Source of the DNA: Actinacidiphila acidipaludis
GTDB lineage: Bacteria; Actinomycetota; Actinomycetes; Streptomycetales; Streptomycetaceae
Assembly (NCBI RefSeq): GCF_019890725.1
Contig: NZ_JAINZZ010000006.1
Span: 186,001-250,000 of the forward strand
DNA: 64,000 bases
Direction: 5' to 3'
In this document: positions 51,441 to 60,300 of the stretch, piece by piece
How positions within the stretch are numbered: position 1 is the stretch's first letter
How the letters are laid out: every line of letters starts with the position of its first letter
Made by a program: the position numbers and the translations under genes
Notes under the pieces: model-generated
The model's input: only the letters and a program-made list of their open reading frames with translations
What the model was told of the DNA's origin: nothing
Database searches by the model: none

Positions 51441-51873
51441 GCCGCAGGCCGATGTACGGCACGGTGCCGCCGGGCAGCACATAGCGTTCGGTCTCCACGA
51501 AGCCCTGGGCCAGGGCGAACCGCAACCCCTCGGGGTTGGACCCCAGCACCACCGTCTCGACCACGCCCGCGCCCAGCGCTTCCGCCTGCTCCAGCCCCCG
51601 CGCGTACAACGCCCCTCCGTACCCGCGCCCCCGGAACTCCGGCAGCACCCGGGCGATGACCACGACCATCGCCTCCTCCCCCTCCGGCGCCCGCACGGTC
51701 ATGCACCCCACCAGCCGCTCCCCGGCGTACGCCACGTCGAGCAGGTTGCGCCGGCTGCGTTCACGGACGTCGTCCAGCGACAGCGGATCCGGCGGGACGA
51801 TCAGGTTGTGGACGTACTGCCAGTCGCGCAACTGGTCGTCGCCGTGGGCGCGTTCGATGCGGAGGTCGGGCAT
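51433..51873 (-). CDS. GNAT family N-acetyltransferase
   Basis: 146 residues from ATG 51873. Acetyl-CoA site VVVIARVLPEFRGRGYGGALYARGLEQA (R-G-R-G-Y-G loop) and ending FALAQGFVETERYVLPGG. N-acetyltransferase of unknown acceptor. Its stop coincides with the border of the copy-C repeat. A minus-strand frame continues upstream only as a shadow. Confidence 0.9.
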   Translation of the reverse strand: MPDLRIERAHGDDQLRDWQYVHNLIVPPDPLSLDDVRERSRRNLLDVAYAGERLVGCMTVRAPEGEEAMVVVIARVLPEFRGRGYGGALYARGLEQAEALGAGVVETVVLGSNPEGLRFALAQGFVETERYVLPGGTVPYIGLRLR

Positions 51874-51997
51874 CACCCCATCGAAGCGTTCGCCGCGCCG
51901 GGCGGTCAACGGGATAAGCCCGGCCGGCCCGCCGCCCGCCCCCACCGGAGTAACCTGCGCAGGCCGATCGTCCAGCGGGTACGAAGGGGGACCGCCC

Positions 51998-52567
51998 GTG
52001 CTGCGCTCCCGCGCGCGTTCCAGGACGCCGCTCCGCAAGCCGCGGAAGCCCTCGTGGGCACCCAGGTCCCGCAGGGGAGCCCTGGCGGCCGTGGTCCTGG
52101 TCGCCGTCGTCCTGCTCGGCGGCGGCGTCGACGCCCTCGTCACCGGCGGCGTGAACATGGCGTACGCGGCCCGCTGGCAGGGCACCCCGGGCCGGCTGAC
52201 CGTCCTGCTCTGCACGGAGGAGGGCTTCGGCAAGACCCGGCACACCCGCTGCGAGGGAACGTTCCGCTCCGACGACGGGAAGGTCGTCGACCGCGACGCC
52301 GGGATGTCGCAGTCCCTGTCGCCGGGCTCGACGCTGCCCGTGCAGCGCAAGGCGTCCGGCGGCTACGACCGGGTCGGCTTCGCCGCGTTCAGCGGCTGGC
52401 TGGCGGTGGCGTTCCTCGGTCTGGCGATGGCCGGCACGGCCGTCCTGGGCGTGAGTTCCGCGACCGCCCGCGCCGCCTTCCGGCCCGCCTGGCTCACCGT
52501 CGGCGGCCTGCTCGCCGCCGCCCTCCTGACCGCTCTGGTCAGTGCCGTCGGCGGCGCCTTTCCGTAG
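51998..52567 (+). CDS. membrane protein, two or three helices
   Basis: 189 residues from GTG 51998 (GAAGGGGG upstream). A basic start, membrane helix about 28-52 (GALAAVVLVAVVLLGGGVDAL), an external domain with two Cys (LLCTEEGFGKTRHTRCEG) then helices GWLAVAFLGLAMAGTAVLGV and WLTVGGLLAAALLTALVSAV. Family not recognised. It lies 100 bases upstream of the MFS gene. Confidence 0.8.
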   Translation: MLRSRARSRTPLRKPRKPSWAPRSRRGALAAVVLVAVVLLGGGVDALVTGGVNMAYAARWQGTPGRLTVLLCTEEGFGKTRHTRCEGTFRSDDGKVVDRDAGMSQSLSPGSTLPVQRKASGGYDRVGFAAFSGWLAVAFLGLAMAGTAVLGVSSATARAAFRPAWLTVGGLLAAALLTALVSAVGGAFP

Positions 52568-52667
52568 CGCCGGCGACGACGGACGCACAGCTCCCCGAAC
52601 GCGCCCCTTTCGACCCTTATCGTGGCCTTCGGTGGCGTGTCTCCGCGGATGAGAGGGAGTCGGGGCC

Positions 52668-54080
52668 GTGGCGTTCGCGGAGTCGGCCGGCGGGGGCGCG
52701 TCGAGGATCCCGCCCCGGGAGGGCCGGGCGCCCGGGGGACGGTCGTGGGCGCCGCTGCTGGCGGTGTGCGCCGGGTACTTCATGGTGATCCTGGACGTGA
52801 CGATCATCAACGTCGCCGTCCCCGTCATCGGCCGGGACCTGTCGGCCTCCCTGACCGGCATCCAGTGGATCACCGACGGATACACCCTGGTCTTCGCCGG
52901 GCTCCTGCTGACCGGCGGCGCGCTGGGTGACCGGCTGGGCAACCGCCGCGTCTTCTGCTCGGGCGTCGCGGTGTTCACCGCGTCGTCGGCGGCCTGCGCG
53001 CTCGCGCCGAACGCCCCCTTCCTCGTCGTGGCCCGGCTGGTGGAGGGGCTCGGCGCGGCGCTGATCGTGCCCGGGTCGCTGGCCCTGCTCCAGCAGGCCT
53101 ACCCCGCGCCGGCCGCCCGCTCGCGGGCCTTCGGCCTGTGGGGCTCGATGGCCGGCATCGCGGCGTCCGCCGGCCCGCTGCTGGGCGGCCTGCTCGTCTC
53201 CACCCTCGGCTGGCGCTGGGTGTTCCTCATCAACCTGCCCGTCGGCGCGGCCTGCCTGGCGCTGACCCTGCGTCACGTGGACCGTTCGCCCCGGCGCGCC
53301 GACCGGGCCCTGGACTGGCCCGCGCAGTGCACGGTCGTGCTGGCGGTCGCGCTGCTGACCGCGTCGCTCAACGAGGCCGGGCGGCGCGGCTGGTCGGACC
53401 CCGCCGTGCTCGCCGGGCTGGGCCTGGCGGTGGCGGCGGCAGCGGCCTTCGCCGTCCGCGAGCGGCTGGCCCGCTCGCCCGTCCTGCCGCCGAGCGTGCT
53501 GCGCTCCCGCGCGATGAGCGGCGGCGCCGTCATCGGTCTGCTCTTCAACTTCGGTTTCTACGGCATGGTGTTCACGGCCAGCCTGGAGTTCCAGCACCAG
53601 CGCGGCTTCAGCGCCCTGCGCACCGGTCTCGCCCTGTTCCCGGCGGTGGCGGTGACGATGTTCGCCTCCGTCCTGTCCGGACGGCTGGCCCGCCGCACCG
53701 GCGACCGCCCGCTGGTGGTCTCGGGCATGCTCGTCGCCGCGCTGGGACTGGCCGGGTGGGCCGCGGCGGGGGCGGACGCCGCGTATCCGCTGCTCGTGGC
53801 GCCCATGATGGCGGCGGGCTTCGGGACGTCCTTCGCCCTCACCGGTACCACGGCCACCGTGATGGGTGCGGCCCCGGCGGCGTACTCCGGCGCCGCCTCG
53901 GCGCTGTTCAACACCACGCGGCAGATCGGCAGCGCCACCGGCGTCGCGCTCGGCGGCAGTCTGCTCGCCACGGCGACCGACTTCTCCAGCGGGGTGCGCA
54001 CCAGCATGGCCATCGGGGCGCTCGGGTACCTGGCCGCGGCGGGCCTGGCGTGGCGGTGTGTTCCCGCGCGGGGGCGGTGA
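52668..54080 (+). CDS. MFS exporter (DHA2 family)
   Basis: 470 residues from GTG 52668. 14-helix DHA2 pattern: LDVTIINVAVPVIGRDL with motif D1, GALGDRLGNRRVFCSG (motif A), PGSLALLQQAYPA and GPLLGGLLVSTLGWRWVFLI (motif C). Proton-coupled drug or metabolite export; no regulator next to it. Ends at a strong hairpin at 54121-54182. Confidence 0.92.
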   Translation: MAFAESAGGGASRIPPREGRAPGGRSWAPLLAVCAGYFMVILDVTIINVAVPVIGRDLSASLTGIQWITDGYTLVFAGLLLTGGALGDRLGNRRVFCSGVAVFTASSAACALAPNAPFLVVARLVEGLGAALIVPGSLALLQQAYPAPAARSRAFGLWGSMAGIAASAGPLLGGLLVSTLGWRWVFLINLPVGAACLALTLRHVDRSPRRADRALDWPAQCTVVLAVALLTASLNEAGRRGWSDPAVLAGLGLAVAAAAAFAVRERLARSPVLPPSVLRSRAMSGGAVIGLLFNFGFYGMVFTASLEFQHQRGFSALRTGLALFPAVAVTMFASVLSGRLARRTGDRPLVVSGMLVAALGLAGWAAAGADAAYPLLVAPMMAAGFGTSFALTGTTATVMGAAPAAYSGAASALFNTTRQIGSATGVALGGSLLATATDFSSGVRTSMAIGALGYLAAAGLAWRCVPARGR

Positions 54081-54120
54081 CGGGCTCACGCCCCCGCCAT
54101 CAGGGCGGCTGCGCGGGCCT

Positions 54121-54182
54121 GGTGGTGGAACAGCCGCAGGGCTGGTGAGCCGCCAGCCCTGCGACCTGCCAGTTCCCACCAC
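54121..54182. terminator. hairpin between convergent genes
   Basis: Inner perfect stem CGCAGGGCTGG (54135-54145) / CCAGCCCTGCG (54153-54163) and outer GGTGGTGGAA / TTCCCACCAC. Confidence 0.8.
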
Positions 54183-54333
54183 GGAAAGTCCGGGGCGGAC
54201 CGCACATCCGCCCATGAACAGCGGCCCGTCCCGGCTCGCTTCTCTTCTGACCCCACGTCGCCTTCTCATGCACGGGAGTCGGCATCAACTCGGCTTTCGT
54301 GGGGCGGGGGTTGGCCCTCCCGCGGGATCGCGG

Positions 54334-55203
54334 TCACCGGCGCAGGAAGATCCATGCGGCGACGCGTCGGCCGAGGCTCCCGCGCACCGGACCGGCGGCG
54401 GGGGACGTCAATCCCCGCAGCCCCTCCCGGATGTCGGGATCGGCGAGGTCCACGGTGACGAGGGAGGCGGACGTCCAGACCGGCCGGCCCGCGCACCAGG
54501 GGACGACGAGGTCCGGCCGATCGGGGTCGCTGTGCAGTTCGGTCTCCCCCACGGGCACGGCGGGATACCCGTGCCGGCGGCCGGCGACCAGCCCCGAGGA
54601 CAGGTGCAGCAGCGCCTCGGGGACGTCCTCTTGGCCGCAGTCCCGGGGGAACAGCGCCATGCACAGGCTGCCCGAACCCGCGTGCCACACGGTCACGTAG
54701 CGGCGGATCTCCGCGAAAGGTGACCGGGCGGCGCGGGCCAGCGCGGCGCCGTTGCGCACGCCCTGGAAGATCTCGTGCGCGATCCCGGTGGCGATCAGGA
54801 CGGTCAGGGCCAGGCCCCACAGGCTCCGGCCGCTGCCCCAGTCGGCGAACGCACCGCCCGTGGACGCCGCGACGACGAAGAGGAAGGCGACCACGGACGC
54901 GGTCAGCGGAGCGGTCCTGAGACTGCGTACGCGCCACCACGGGACCTCGCGCACATCCCGCTCGGGCCGGACCTTCCGGGGGTCCCAGCCCGCGGCGGCC
55001 CACTGGGCCCCGGCGGCCGCGACGAGGTCGGCGTAGGAGGGCGCGGCCGGATCGTCCGTCAGGTCCTCGGCGCCGGACCCGTGCGCAGCGCTGTCCTTGC
55101 CGGAGTCGTCGGACTCGTCGGCCTCGCCGGACCCGTCGGACCCGTGAGGCCCGTCGGGTTCACCGGCTTCCCCGGCCGCTTCTCCTGACGGCACCCCACG
55201 CAT
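54334..55203 (-). CDS. membrane protein of unknown function
   Basis: 289 residues. N-terminal acidic Gly/Asp/Ser-rich region (about 1-45), a soluble stretch with WDPRKVRPERDVREVPWWRV, then two membrane helices (SVVAFLFVVAASTGGAFA and LWGLALTVLIATGIAHEI) and a C-terminal domain (IRRYVTVWHAGSGSLCMALFP, GLVAGRRHGYPAVPVGETEL). Family not recognised. ATG 55203 preceded by GGGGTGGGG. Confidence 0.75.
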   Translation of the reverse strand: MRGVPSGEAAGEAGEPDGPHGSDGSGEADESDDSGKDSAAHGSGAEDLTDDPAAPSYADLVAAAGAQWAAAGWDPRKVRPERDVREVPWWRVRSLRTAPLTASVVAFLFVVAASTGGAFADWGSGRSLWGLALTVLIATGIAHEIFQGVRNGAALARAARSPFAEIRRYVTVWHAGSGSLCMALFPRDCGQEDVPEALLHLSSGLVAGRRHGYPAVPVGETELHSDPDRPDLVVPWCAGRPVWTSASLVTVDLADPDIREGLRGLTSPAAGPVRGSLGRRVAAWIFLRR

Positions 55204-55372
55204 GCCCCACCCCCTCGGCGCCGCGTCGAGAGACCCGGGCGCCTGCGGCCATCATGCTCGCGGCCGACTTCCCGGTGGAAGAGCCGAGCGTCAAGAGGAG
55301 CCGGCTCCTCCGGACCCCCGGCCCCTCCGCTCGACCTCCCTCGGCCTCCCGTGACCGCCGCCCGCCGGGAGC

Positions 55373-55546
55373 TCAGCCGGGGATGCCGAAGGCGGGGCCT
55401 TCGGCGTCGTCCGCCTCCTCGGGCTGGAGCGTCTCCTCCCAGCCGAAGTCCGGGGCCTGGAAGAGGTCGGTCTGCGGAGGCGGCGGGGCCGCGGAGGAAC
55501 GGCGGGGTTGCCCTTCCAGCGCGGAGAACAGCGAGGTCGAGTCGAT
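55373..55546 (-). CDS. small acidic ORF with apparent ATC start
   Basis: 57 residues if the ATC codon at 55546 initiates, with AAGGAG seven bases upstream and an in-frame stop just before it, so no ATG/GTG/TTG start exists. Product begins xDSTSLFSALEGQPRR and ends EEADDAEGPAFGIPG, with PPPPQTDLFQAPDFGWEETL in the middle. Third positions are strongly G/C and the sequence looks natural. Alternatives: the ATC is a mutated ATG, or an out-of-frame overlapping frame is real. Transcribed the same way as the CarD-like gene. Confidence 0.45.
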   Translation of the reverse strand: MDSTSLFSALEGQPRRSSAAPPPPQTDLFQAPDFGWEETLQPEEADDAEGPAFGIPG

Positions 55547-55610
55547 GGGAGGTCTCCTTCGTCACGGGACCCTGCGGGTGCCCGGTCTGCCGTGACCGGG
55601 CACGGTGGTC

Positions 55611-55832
55611 CTACAGCTTGGTCATCTTGGCGTACGGGCTCAGGATCCGCATGCGCGCCGAGCCGAAGTCCACGAGCGCGGCGACTCCGTCCTCGATGGC
55701 GATCACCCGGCCGAGGCCGTACACGTCGTGGGTGACCTGATCGCTCACGGCGAAGTCCTTGGGAGCCGGCGTGGCGGGGGCCTTGAAGGGGCTGGTAGGC
55801 AGATGACGTCTCGGTGCAGCGGGCTTTGTCAT
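55611..55832 (-). CDS. small CarD/TRCF-type KOW-like protein
   Basis: 73 residues. A basic N-terminus (KPAAPRRHLPTSPFKAPATP) then VSDQVTHDVYGLGRVIAIED and VDFGSARMRILSPY, recalling the RNA polymerase-interacting N-domain of CarD/CdnL and the Mfd RID. Only one domain; the CarD DNA-binding C-domain is absent. It may bind RNA polymerase, but that is inference from the motif. ATG 55832. Confidence 0.7.
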   Translation of the reverse strand: MTKPAAPRRHLPTSPFKAPATPAPKDFAVSDQVTHDVYGLGRVIAIEDGVAALVDFGSARMRILSPYAKMTKL

Positions 55833-55944
55833 GACTCAGTATGAGCCCAGACCTCTCGCGTCCGGTGTGGCCGTCGGCACAGTCGACCGGGCGGGACCGC
55901 GGCCGCGGCACGGACCCGGGTCCGGAGAAGCCGGCCGCACAACG

Positions 55945-55978
55945 CGAGAGGCCCCCGGATCTCTCCGGGGGCCTCTCG
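55945..55978 (-). terminator. hairpin downstream of tRNA-Arg
   Basis: CGAGAGGCCCCCGG / CCGGGGGCCTCTCG perfect 14-bp stem, 6-base loop. Confidence 0.88.
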
Positions 55979-55984
55979 GCTCTG

Positions 55985-56057
55985 TGCACTCGGCAGGATT
56001 CGAACCTGCAACCTTCTGATCCGTAGTCAGATGCTCTATCCGTTGAGCTACGAGTGC
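55985..56057 (-). tRNA. tRNA-Arg (anticodon ACG)
   Basis: 73 bases. Acceptor GCACTCG/CGAGTGC, anticodon stem TCTGA/TCAGA with loop CTACGGA (anticodon ACG), T-loop GGTTCGAATCC. CCA is not encoded. Its wobble A34 is the substrate of TadA, encoded at 33712-34197. Confidence 0.96.
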
Positions 56058-56197
56058 GGGGCTTGCGTTCCGGGTGGTGGGCCGGTCGGCGTTGCGTGGA
56101 CAACATTACATGAGGTGGCGCGGGAGGCGAAATCCATATCGCACAGGCCGTATGACCTGCGGAAACGCCGAGATGAGGGGTGTCGGCGGCTCAATGG

Positions 56198-56232
56198 CAG
56201 GAGCCCCGCCGACGGGGTCGGCGGGGCTCCTG
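56198..56232 (-). terminator. hairpin downstream of tRNA-Ser(GCT)
   Basis: CAGGAGCCCCGCCGAC / GTCGGCGGGGCTCCTG, 16-bp perfect stem with a GGG loop. Confidence 0.9.
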
Positions 56233-56239
56233 ATGCTGG

Positions 56240-56330
56240 CGGAGGCGGAGGGATTTGAACCCTCGATGGACGGTAAAGCCCAAACCGCATTAGCAGTGCG
56301 GCGCCATAGACCGGACTAGGCGACGCCTCC
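56240..56330 (-). tRNA. tRNA-Ser (anticodon GCT)
   Basis: 91 bases with a long variable arm. Acceptor GGAGGCG/CGCCTCC, anticodon stem CCGCA/TGCGG with loop CTGCTAA (GCT), T-loop GGGTTCAAATCCC. No encoded CCA (GCCAG follows). Confidence 0.95.
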
Positions 56331-56521
56331 TGGGTACGTGCCCGGGTGAGCGGGCGCGTAGGGAATGATGGCACAGCCGGGCGGGCTGCGACCAATCCGA
56401 GAATACGGTACAAGGCCGCGCCTGGGCAGGGCAAAGGGGTTCGCCTCCGGCGGCGCGTCCGCCGCGCCCACGAAGGGGTGAGTCCCGGGGGCCGGACCAC
56501 CCCGGACGGTAGGGAAGCGGA

Positions 56522-57121
56522 ATGACCCGTACCGTCTCAAGCGCCGTCCGCAGCCTCACCCAGAGCGCCGGCCACAGCGCTCCCCGACCCACTTCCCCGG
56601 GCGCCGGCGCCCCCGGAGACCCGCGCCACGCCCGGCACACCGTTTCTCCCCGCGCCCCGCACAAAACCCGCCGCCCCGCCGTCCGCCCCGCGCTGGTCCT
56701 CGCCTTCACCGCGGCGGCCACCGCCCTCGCCGCGGCCCTCTCCGTGACCCCGCTGGCCGCCCCGCCCGCCCACGCCATGGGCCTGCCCCGCATGGTCCCG
56801 GACCGGCTGGCCGTCTCCTACGACGACGGCGCGGGGCACACCCGCGTCTACCGTCTGACCTGCACGCGGTTCAGCGGCGGCCCGGCCTGCGCCCAGCTCG
56901 AGCGCATCGGCGGCCCCGTGCCGGCGGTGGCCGGCGACCAGGCCTGCCCGATGATCTACGGCGGCCCGGAGCAGGCCGAGGTGACGGGCAGCTGGGACGG
57001 GCGCGCGGTCGACGAGACCTACCGCCGGACCAACGGCTGCGAAGTCGCCCGCTGGAACCGCATGGTGCCGGCGCTTCCCGCCCCCGGACCTGCGGCGCAG
57101 CCCGGCCCGCTGGTCGGCTGA
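56522..57121 (+). CDS. secreted SSI-type (subtilisin inhibitor-like) protein
   Basis: 199 residues. After an unusual 47-residue leader comes a signal-type helix (RPALVLAFTAAATALAAALS), cleavage near AHA (about 85). The mature part has the SSI pattern: YRLTCTRFSGGPACAQL, CPMIYGGPEQAEVTGSWDGR, NGCEVARWN (four Cys). SSI proteins inhibit subtilisin or trypsin-like proteases as secreted dimers; the reactive-site loop CPMIY is present. The signal helix lies far from the annotated start, so a start at a later codon is possible, though no ATG occurs before it. Confidence 0.75.
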   Translation: MTRTVSSAVRSLTQSAGHSAPRPTSPGAGAPGDPRHARHTVSPRAPHKTRRPAVRPALVLAFTAAATALAAALSVTPLAAPPAHAMGLPRMVPDRLAVSYDDGAGHTRVYRLTCTRFSGGPACAQLERIGGPVPAVAGDQACPMIYGGPEQAEVTGSWDGRAVDETYRRTNGCEVARWNRMVPALPAPGPAAQPGPLVG

Positions 57122-57379
57122 ACGGCACTCGTGACGCACGCCACACCGGTCCCGTACAACCCTCAACCCCTGGGCCCACAACGCCACATGGGTATCCGAG
57201 CCACCCCCGGGAGACCCGACACGTACACTCGGTCTAGTGACACGACCCGGTGGCGACGGCAAGATGGGGCGCCCGTGACGACAGCCGACCGCGCCGCGTG
57301 AGTCGTTCACGAAGGACGCGCGCGGGGCAGCCCGGGCAGCGCGGTTGCAGCACATGCGGTTACAAGGAGGACGCGTCTC
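57122..57379 (+). promoter_or_regulatory. leader and promoter region of the hybrid kinase-like gene
   Basis: 258 bases. TACACT (57223-57228) and TAGTGA (57235) are possible -10 elements; a leader of about 140 bases would follow. The ribosome site AAGGAGG is at 57364-57370. No strong hairpin or riboswitch core was recognised. Confidence 0.3.
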
Positions 57380-60300
57380 GTGAGCAGCAGGCCATCGAGA
57401 GGCGCTGCTCGCCTCGCCTCGATACTGGACGCGCTTCCGGACGCGCTGCTGATCGTCAACGCCAACGGCACCGTGGTCAACGCCAACGCGATCGCGCTGG
57501 AGACGTTCGAGACGCCGGGCACGGCGCTGGTGGGGCGGGGTCTGCTCGACCTCCTGCCGTCGTTCGATCCCAAGCGCATCCCCGGTTCCATGCGCAGCCC
57601 GAGCGAGGCGCAGGAGGACACCCGCACCAAGCCCACCCGGATGACCGCCCGCCGTACCGACGGCAGTGAGTTCCCGGTCCAGGTCACCAGCGCCAACCTC
57701 GAGGACGGCCGCACCCCGTTCGCCGACCACGGCAACGGGCTGCCGCACTACACGGGCGACGAGCTGCTCATGCTGGTGGTCCGCGACCTGTCCGGCACGG
57801 TCGACACCGAGGCCGAACTCGCCCGCCAGCAGCGGCAGACCGAGATGATCCTGCGGGCCGCGGCCGAGGGGGTCGTCGGCGTCGACACGACCGGCAGGAT
57901 CGTGCTGGTCAACCCGTCGGCCGCGCAGATCCTCGGCCACCGCGCCACCGACCTGGGCGGCAAGGAGCTGCACCCGCTGGTGCACCACTCCCGCCCGGAC
58001 GGCTCACCGCTGGCGTACGAGGAGACCCCGCTCGCCGACACCCTGCGCTCCGGGCGCAAGCACCGCGTCCGCGGGCAGGTGCTGTGGCGCAAGGACGGCC
58101 GGCCGGTGCCGGTCGACCTGACGACGGCGCCCGTCCGCGACGGCGACCAGCTTGTCGGCGCGGTGATGACGTTCACCGACCGCACCCAGTACGACGCCCT
58201 GGCGGCCCGCGCGGAACAGCTCCAGGCGGTCCTGGACACCTCGCTGCGCGGCCCGCTGGCCGAACTGCGCGGCGAGCTGACCGGGCTGGCCGCCGACCCC
58301 GCGGGGCAGTTGTGGCCCGAGGCCAACCAGATCCTGCACCACCTGGCGGCCGGCTACGCCCGGATCACCACCCTCATCGACAACGTGCTGGCCTTCCAGC
58401 GCCTGGACCGCGGCGAGGACAAGCTGCGGCGCGAGCCCGTCGGTCTCGACGACCTGGTGGGCGCGGGCGTCGAGGGCGCCGTCGAGCTCATCGGTCCGGG
58501 GCGCGCGCAGTACGCGGTGCACGCCCCGCCGGTCCGGGTGTCGGTGGACGGCGAGCGGATGGCGCAGGCGCTGGCGCACCTCGTGGCCGACGTGGCCGGG
58601 GTCGACGCGGCCGGCAACGCCATCCCGATGAGCGGCGACTCGACGATCGTGGTGGCCGCCGCGCAGCGCGGTGACCGCGTCCGCATCGACGTGCGAGGGC
58701 CGAGCGCCGGCGGCGACCCCGTCCATGTGCCGCTGGCCCGCGGGATCGTGGAACGGCACGGCGGTGTGCTGCAGACGCACGAGGTGCCCGGGCAGGGCAG
58801 CGCCTATGTACTGGAGGTGCCGGCCGGCACCGACGGCGACGCGGCCCGCGGCCCCGCGGCGGACGTCGCCGCGGCCGCGGCCCCGGGAGCAACTCCCGCG
58901 TCCGGTACGGGATCTCAGGCAGCCCAGGGCACTCAGGGATCTCAGGGTGCGCAGGGCCGCACCGGCGACGACGCCGGGCAGGGCGGCCCCGCGGCGGCAC
59001 GCCACCGCACCGGCGGCGCGCACGGCCGGCGGGCGCACGGCGCACCCCAGCTCCCCGCAGCGCCTGCCGCGGCCCCCGGTCCGGCACCCGCCGAACCGGC
59101 CGACCCGCGTGCCGCCTCAGGCACGCCGGCCGGACCTGCCGCGCCCGCCGGGACCGACGCGGCGCCCGGCGCGCAGGACGCCGCACCGCGCCCCCCGCGG
59201 CCGCGCGCCACCGACGACGACACCGGCACGATCGTCGCCCCCGTCGCCCCCTGGGCGATCCCGGCGGCCGCCGACCAGAGCGAGGCCCCGACCGGGCGGC
59301 GGCGCGCCCTGCGCCGTCCCATCGGCCGGGACGAGCCGTCCGCGGCCCCGCAGCCCGCGGGCCCGAGCGAGACCGGCGCGTTCGGCCCCGCGGCACAGGG
59401 CGTCCCCGGCCAGGGCGCCCAGGGCGACCAGCCGCAGCCGACGGGACGGCGGGCCCGCCGCGCCGCCGCCGAGCAGCCGCAGGACGACGAGGGCCGTCGC
59501 GAACTGCCCGCACCGCCGATCCCGAACGCGCTGCCGCCGGCCGCCGCGGACGCCTCGCCCACCGGGCCGGAGGCACTGTCGCAGGTCGGCCCGCAGATGC
59601 CGCACGTCTCTCACGTCCCGCACCAGGCGCAGCACCACGCGGAACCGGCCGCGCCCGAGCGGCCCCAGCCGGTGCCGCCGGGCGGGATGCCCGCCACCGG
59701 GCAGAGCGAGCCCGCATGGCCGGACCCCAACCGGCCGGCGCTCCCCGCGGTGCCCGCGTGGCCATCGGCGCCGCAGCCCCCGCAGGCCCAGCCCGCGTCG
59801 CAGCCGGCCGAGCCGTCCGCCGCGCAGGACCAGGCGACGGGTCCGCAGCAGCACGGCCAGAACCGGACCGCGATCAGCGTGCGCACCCTGGGGCAGGGCG
59901 TGCCGTACGGCGTCGATCCGCGCACCCAGCCGCCCACCGGCCCGGCGGGTTCCGGTCGGCGGCGCCGCCTGGCACCGCAGCAGAGCACGGGCTCGATCCT
60001 GCCGCAGGTGCCGAGCCAGGTGCACGGCCCGGGCGGCGAGACCCAGGCCCGCCAGCACCCGGCGGCCGACCCCGACAGCGGCCAGCTGCCCGTCCGCACG
60101 GACGGCCCGGCGGCCCGGCCCGGGCCGGCGGCCGCACCAGGCAACGACCCGCAGACCGCGCCGCTGCGGCCCGTGCCGCCGGCGCCCCCCGCGCGCTCGG
60201 AAGGTGGCCGCTCGTACGCGATCGGGGCGCCCGCCGAAGGCGCCGACGAGGGGCCGGAACCGCTGGACGGCCCGAACGGCGCGGTGGACGTCACCGATGT

